From: Lachnospiraceae bacterium UBA1755
GTDB lineage: Bacteria; Bacillota; Clostridia; Lachnospirales; Lachnospiraceae
Length of the DNA stretch: 7,856 nt
Direction of reading: 5' to 3'
Assembly: GCA_002314805.1 (NCBI GenBank)
Contig: DCHJ01000075.1
Location: forward strand, 218-8,073
Within the stretch, counting starts at the first letter, position 1, and each line of letters opens with the position of its first letter. The translations under genes and the position numbers were made by a program. The notes beneath the pieces are model-generated. The model was given only the letters and a program-made list of their open reading frames with translations, did no database searches and was not told the DNA's origin. Positions 5,728 through 7,856 of this stretch are shown here, in pieces.

Positions 5728-6579
5728 CTACACCTCGATTCGCAGGATCCTGGCCGAGATGGCTATGGCAGCAAGATAGACCAGAAGGCAGGCAGTCATG
5801 ATAAGCCGTCCTGCAAGGCCTGAATAAAGCCAGTCAAAAAAACCCGGAGAGGTGAAGTCGATATACAGCACTATGGCGACCGGTATTACTGTCATGATCT
5901 TCTGCTCAAAGCTCTTGGCCGCAGTCATGGTTATGATCTCTTCTTTGATCTGGATCTTGTCACCGATGGTATTGGCACTATGGGCAATGATCGCATTCAG
6001 CTCTCCTCCGCTGCGCTTTGCGACCTTGATGACCTGTACGAAATTGCGGATATCATCGATGCCGCTGCGGTCTGCAAAGTCCTGCCAGCCTGCTTCTATC
6101 GGGATATTCATGTTGATCCTGCTGTTGATCGAATTAAATTCCCTTACTATGATGGAGTCGTCACCCAGAAGGAGCCGTAATTCACCTTCGCTTTCCGACA
6201 TGGCATTTTCCATGGAATATCCGGCTGCAAGCGCAGATGCAAGTACAGTTATTCCTTCTCTGAATTCTACAGCCAGCCTGCGTCTGCGCTTATACAGCAG
6301 ATCCCTTCTTTTATACATAGGAAACAGCACTGCGGCAGGTATAGCCAGCAGGGCAAATGCGATCCAGCTCCTGTAAAATACATAGGCAATGATCCCTGCT
6401 CCGGCAGCTCCCATCAGTCCGTATCTTATCCATTCTGCTGCGCTTAATTCATATACCGAGTAATCCGTCGCCGGCTGCGATAAGCTTTTCTTTGTTTGTA
6501 AGTGAGGAAGTCTTAACAAGCCTCCCTTCTTCGATGCGGTATTCGTATATGGTATTTGTGCTGATTTCGTTCTTTTCAT
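5728..6579 (-). CDS. tadB: TadB, inner-membrane platform protein (T2SSF domain)
   Basis: TadB pairs with TadC in the membrane platform on which CpaF acts. The 283-residue product has two N-terminal membrane segments (about 52-69 and 72-89), then a basic stretch (YKRRRRLAVEFREG), a cytoplasmic T2SSF domain (about 105-225, with LASALAAGYSMENA and VAKRSGGELNAII), and two more membrane segments (about 226-242 and 257-276). The start is uncertain. The family-like opening DYSVYELSAAEW (39-50) is encoded across the cpaF stop codon, so translation must begin inside cpaF. The ATG at 6579 has GGAG 10 nt upstream and gives a 131-nt overlap. A TTG at 6519 sits only 1 nt after GGGAGG, which is too close to be a good site. 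The first ~38 residues, polar and basic, may be dispensable or not translated. A 76-nt gap separates it from tadC. Confidence 0.93.
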   Translation of the reverse strand: MKRTKSAQIPYTNTASKKGGLLRLPHLQTKKSLSQPATDYSVYELSAAEWIRYGLMGAAGAGIIAYVFYRSWIAFALLAIPAAVLFPMYKRRDLLYKRRRRLAVEFREGITVLASALAAGYSMENAMSESEGELRLLLGDDSIIVREFNSINSRINMNIPIEAGWQDFADRSGIDDIRNFVQVIKVAKRSGGELNAIIAHSANTIGDKIQIKEEIITMTAAKSFEQKIMTVIPVAIVLYIDFTSPGFFDWLYSGLAGRLIMTACLLVYLAAIAISARILRIEV

Positions 6580-7672
6580 AACCGAGTATCTCCACTATCG
6601 ACAATACTTTTCTTGACCGGTCTCTCAGTCTCCCCAGATGCACCAGGATATCGAGGGCTCCTGCTATCTGTCCGCGTATCGCTGCAAGAGGAAGTCCCGC
6701 GCCTGCGCTGCCGCTTAAGACCATGGTCTCGATCCTTGTAAGCATCTCTCTGGCACTGTTGGCATGGCCTGTGCTGAGGGACCCGTCATGTCCTGTGTTC
6801 ATGGCCTGAAGCATATCAATTGCTTCCGCGCCTCTTATCTCTCCCACGACTATGCGGTCAGGATTCATCCTCAGGGATGCCTTTATCAGATCTGATATAG
6901 TCACCGCATTATCACCCTGCTGATTTCCGTTCCTTGCCTCCAGCGATACCAGATTTCTGATATGACTCAGCTGCAGTTCCGCAGAGTCCTCAATGGTGAT
7001 AACTCTTTCTTCAGGAGGGATATATCCTGACAAAGCATTGAGAAAGGTAGTCTTTCCTGAATTGGTTCCTCCGGAAATAAAGATGTTGTACCCTGCCCTT
7101 ACGAGCCGTCCTAAAAATTCTGCTGCTTCTCTGGTTATTGCTCCGTACCCGATAAGCTTTTCCATGGTGATCGGCTCAGGGAATTTTCTGATGGTTACTA
7201 TAGGTCCGCACAGACTGACAGGCGGCAGTACCACATGTACTCTGGAGCCGTCACTTAATCTTGCGTCAACTATCGGCTGGCTCACATTGACGACCCTGTT
7301 GACTCGTGATACTATCTGCTGAATCATATCCTCCAGCTGTTCCCGTGACTTGAACTTAAGCGGCCACTTTACCATCTCACCCTTTTGCTCCACAAATACG
7401 TTATCGTGACCGTTAACCATGATCTCTGTCACATCAGGTCTGTCAATGAGCTCCTGCAGGATGTCAAGGCGCCTGTACGAATCAAAGAGGCGGTTCCTTA
7501 TCTGAAGCTTTCTCGCAACAGGCAGATAATTGTCCGTTTCCGCATTTTCTATTTCCCCGTCTATCAGTGCAAACAGTTCATCGTCACTGACATTGCGCAT
7601 ATCCGTCAGCTGCCTGGTCAGACTGTCCTGTATCATTGAAAAGATTTCTTGTGTACTCAAAGAGCTTCCCAT
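6449..7672 (-). CDS. cpaF: CpaF/TadA-type pilus assembly ATPase
   Basis: This is the hexameric cytoplasmic secretion ATPase that powers Tad pilus assembly. In the 407-residue product a helical N-terminal region (about 1-75) precedes the N-domain, which has the family segment DVTEIMVNG (80-88). The C-domain carries Walker A GGTNSGKTT (201-209), the Asp box ITIEDSAEL (225-233), Walker B RIVVGEIRG (273-281) and the His box around TGHDGSLSTGHANS (293-306). All key residues are present and the length is normal for the family. The ATG at 7672 is preceded by AGAGGAAG about 11 nt upstream; the later Met13 has no visible ribosome site. The start lies inside the end of the CpaE-like gene, and the 3' end, including LTNKEKLIAAG, overlaps tadB. 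Identification is secure; tadA is a synonym. Confidence 0.97.
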   Translation of the reverse strand: MGSSLSTQEIFSMIQDSLTRQLTDMRNVSDDELFALIDGEIENAETDNYLPVARKLQIRNRLFDSYRRLDILQELIDRPDVTEIMVNGHDNVFVEQKGEMVKWPLKFKSREQLEDMIQQIVSRVNRVVNVSQPIVDARLSDGSRVHVVLPPVSLCGPIVTIRKFPEPITMEKLIGYGAITREAAEFLGRLVRAGYNIFISGGTNSGKTTFLNALSGYIPPEERVITIEDSAELQLSHIRNLVSLEARNGNQQGDNAVTISDLIKASLRMNPDRIVVGEIRGAEAIDMLQAMNTGHDGSLSTGHANSAREMLTRIETMVLSGSAGAGLPLAAIRGQIAGALDILVHLGRLRDRSRKVLSIVEILGYEKNEISTNTIYEYRIEEGRLVKTSSLTNKEKLIAAGDGLLGI

Positions 7673-7856
7673 AGCTGTAATCTTCCTCTCTTGTCAGTGT
7701 ATTCTCAAACCTTTCTTCAAAGGGGAGCTTTACCGTCTTAATCCTGCCGATGATCTCTCCTCTCCCACTTTCATTAAGTATTTCTCTGAATTCTTCAACC
7801 TTACACATGCATAAGGATGATTCCAGCACCGGCATTAACACCTCATTGGACATCTC
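7584..7856 (-). CDS. C-terminal end of a CpaE/TadZ-like P-loop protein (partial, runs off the window edge)
   Basis: Only the last ~90 codons are visible; the frame is still open at the window end, so the Met codon at 7853-7851 is probably internal. The visible part reads as the tail of a MinD/CpaE-type ATPase: a stretch with GEIIGRIKTVKLPFE followed by DYSYGKLFEYTRNLF. This resembles the end of CpaE-like proteins of Gram-positive Tad loci, where a V/I-x-LPF segment precedes a closing YGKL-x-EY helix. In the family these proteins localise or regulate the pilus machine at the cytoplasmic membrane. Walker motifs lie outside the window, so the ATPase call rests on the tail and on position just upstream of cpaF. 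The last 89 nt overlap cpaF in another frame, and the conserved-looking helix is encoded in that overlap. It could instead be another Tad-associated cytoplasmic protein. Confidence 0.62.
   Translation of the reverse strand, partial: EMSNEVLMPVLESSLCMCKVEEFREILNESGRGEIIGRIKTVKLPFEERFENTLTREEDYSYGKLFEYTRNLFNDTGQSDQAADGYAQCQ

Noticed and set aside
5852..6376. Plus-strand 174-codon frame
   Set aside because: It is antisense to the conserved T2SSF domain of tadB; the serine/leucine-rich product is a typical mirror of a real gene.
1..7856. Mobile elements, CRISPR arrays, tRNA or rRNA genes
   Set aside because: No transposase, terminal repeats, regularly spaced repeats or RNA-gene signatures were seen; the window is packed with Tad genes.

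Overview
The window is one stretch of a Tad-type (type IVc, Flp) pilus operon from what looks like a Gram-positive Firmicute, most likely a Lachnospiraceae-type Clostridium relative. The case for this rests on family type. There is a Flp1-like pilin, a large DUF5702-type TadG-like protein, a TadC with an extracytoplasmic Ig-like insert, a TadE-like protein with Cys/His modules, and no secretin or outer-membrane component. No rRNA or other taxonomic marker is present, so the placement is inference. Every gene lies on the minus strand, so transcription runs from position 7856 towards 1.

Layout in transcription order: the C-terminal end of a CpaE/TadZ-like P-loop protein (cut by the window edge, stop at 7584); the CpaF/TadA assembly ATPase (7672-6449); TadB (6579-5728); TadC with an inserted Ig-like domain (5651-4404); the Flp1-like major pilin (4230-3991); a 671-residue DUF5702/TadG-like protein (3975-1960); a TadE-like pseudopilin with a C-terminal pair of H-x4-C...CxxC modules (1833-844); an A24-type prepilin peptidase, TadV/CpaA (729-256); and a 77-residue pilin-like protein that starts in what looks like mature form (236-3).

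How the parts should work together, from knowledge of the family: CpaE-like proteins position the machine, CpaF hydrolyses ATP on the cytoplasmic face, and TadB and TadC form the membrane platform. TadV cleaves the leader of the Flp pilin and probably of the TadE-like protein. The Flp pilin forms the fibre, and the TadE-like, DUF5702 and small pilin-like proteins are candidate minor or tip subunits.

The first three genes overlap strongly (89 nt, then 131 nt or at least 71 nt), which suggests coupled translation. Longer gaps of 76 to 173 nt follow upstream of tadC, flp, the TadE-like gene and tadV. These gaps hold small hairpins, a candidate 10-codon leader ORF and short repeats. No tRNA, rRNA, CRISPR array, insertion sequence or convincing sigma-70 promoter was seen, and no gap exceeds 300 bases.
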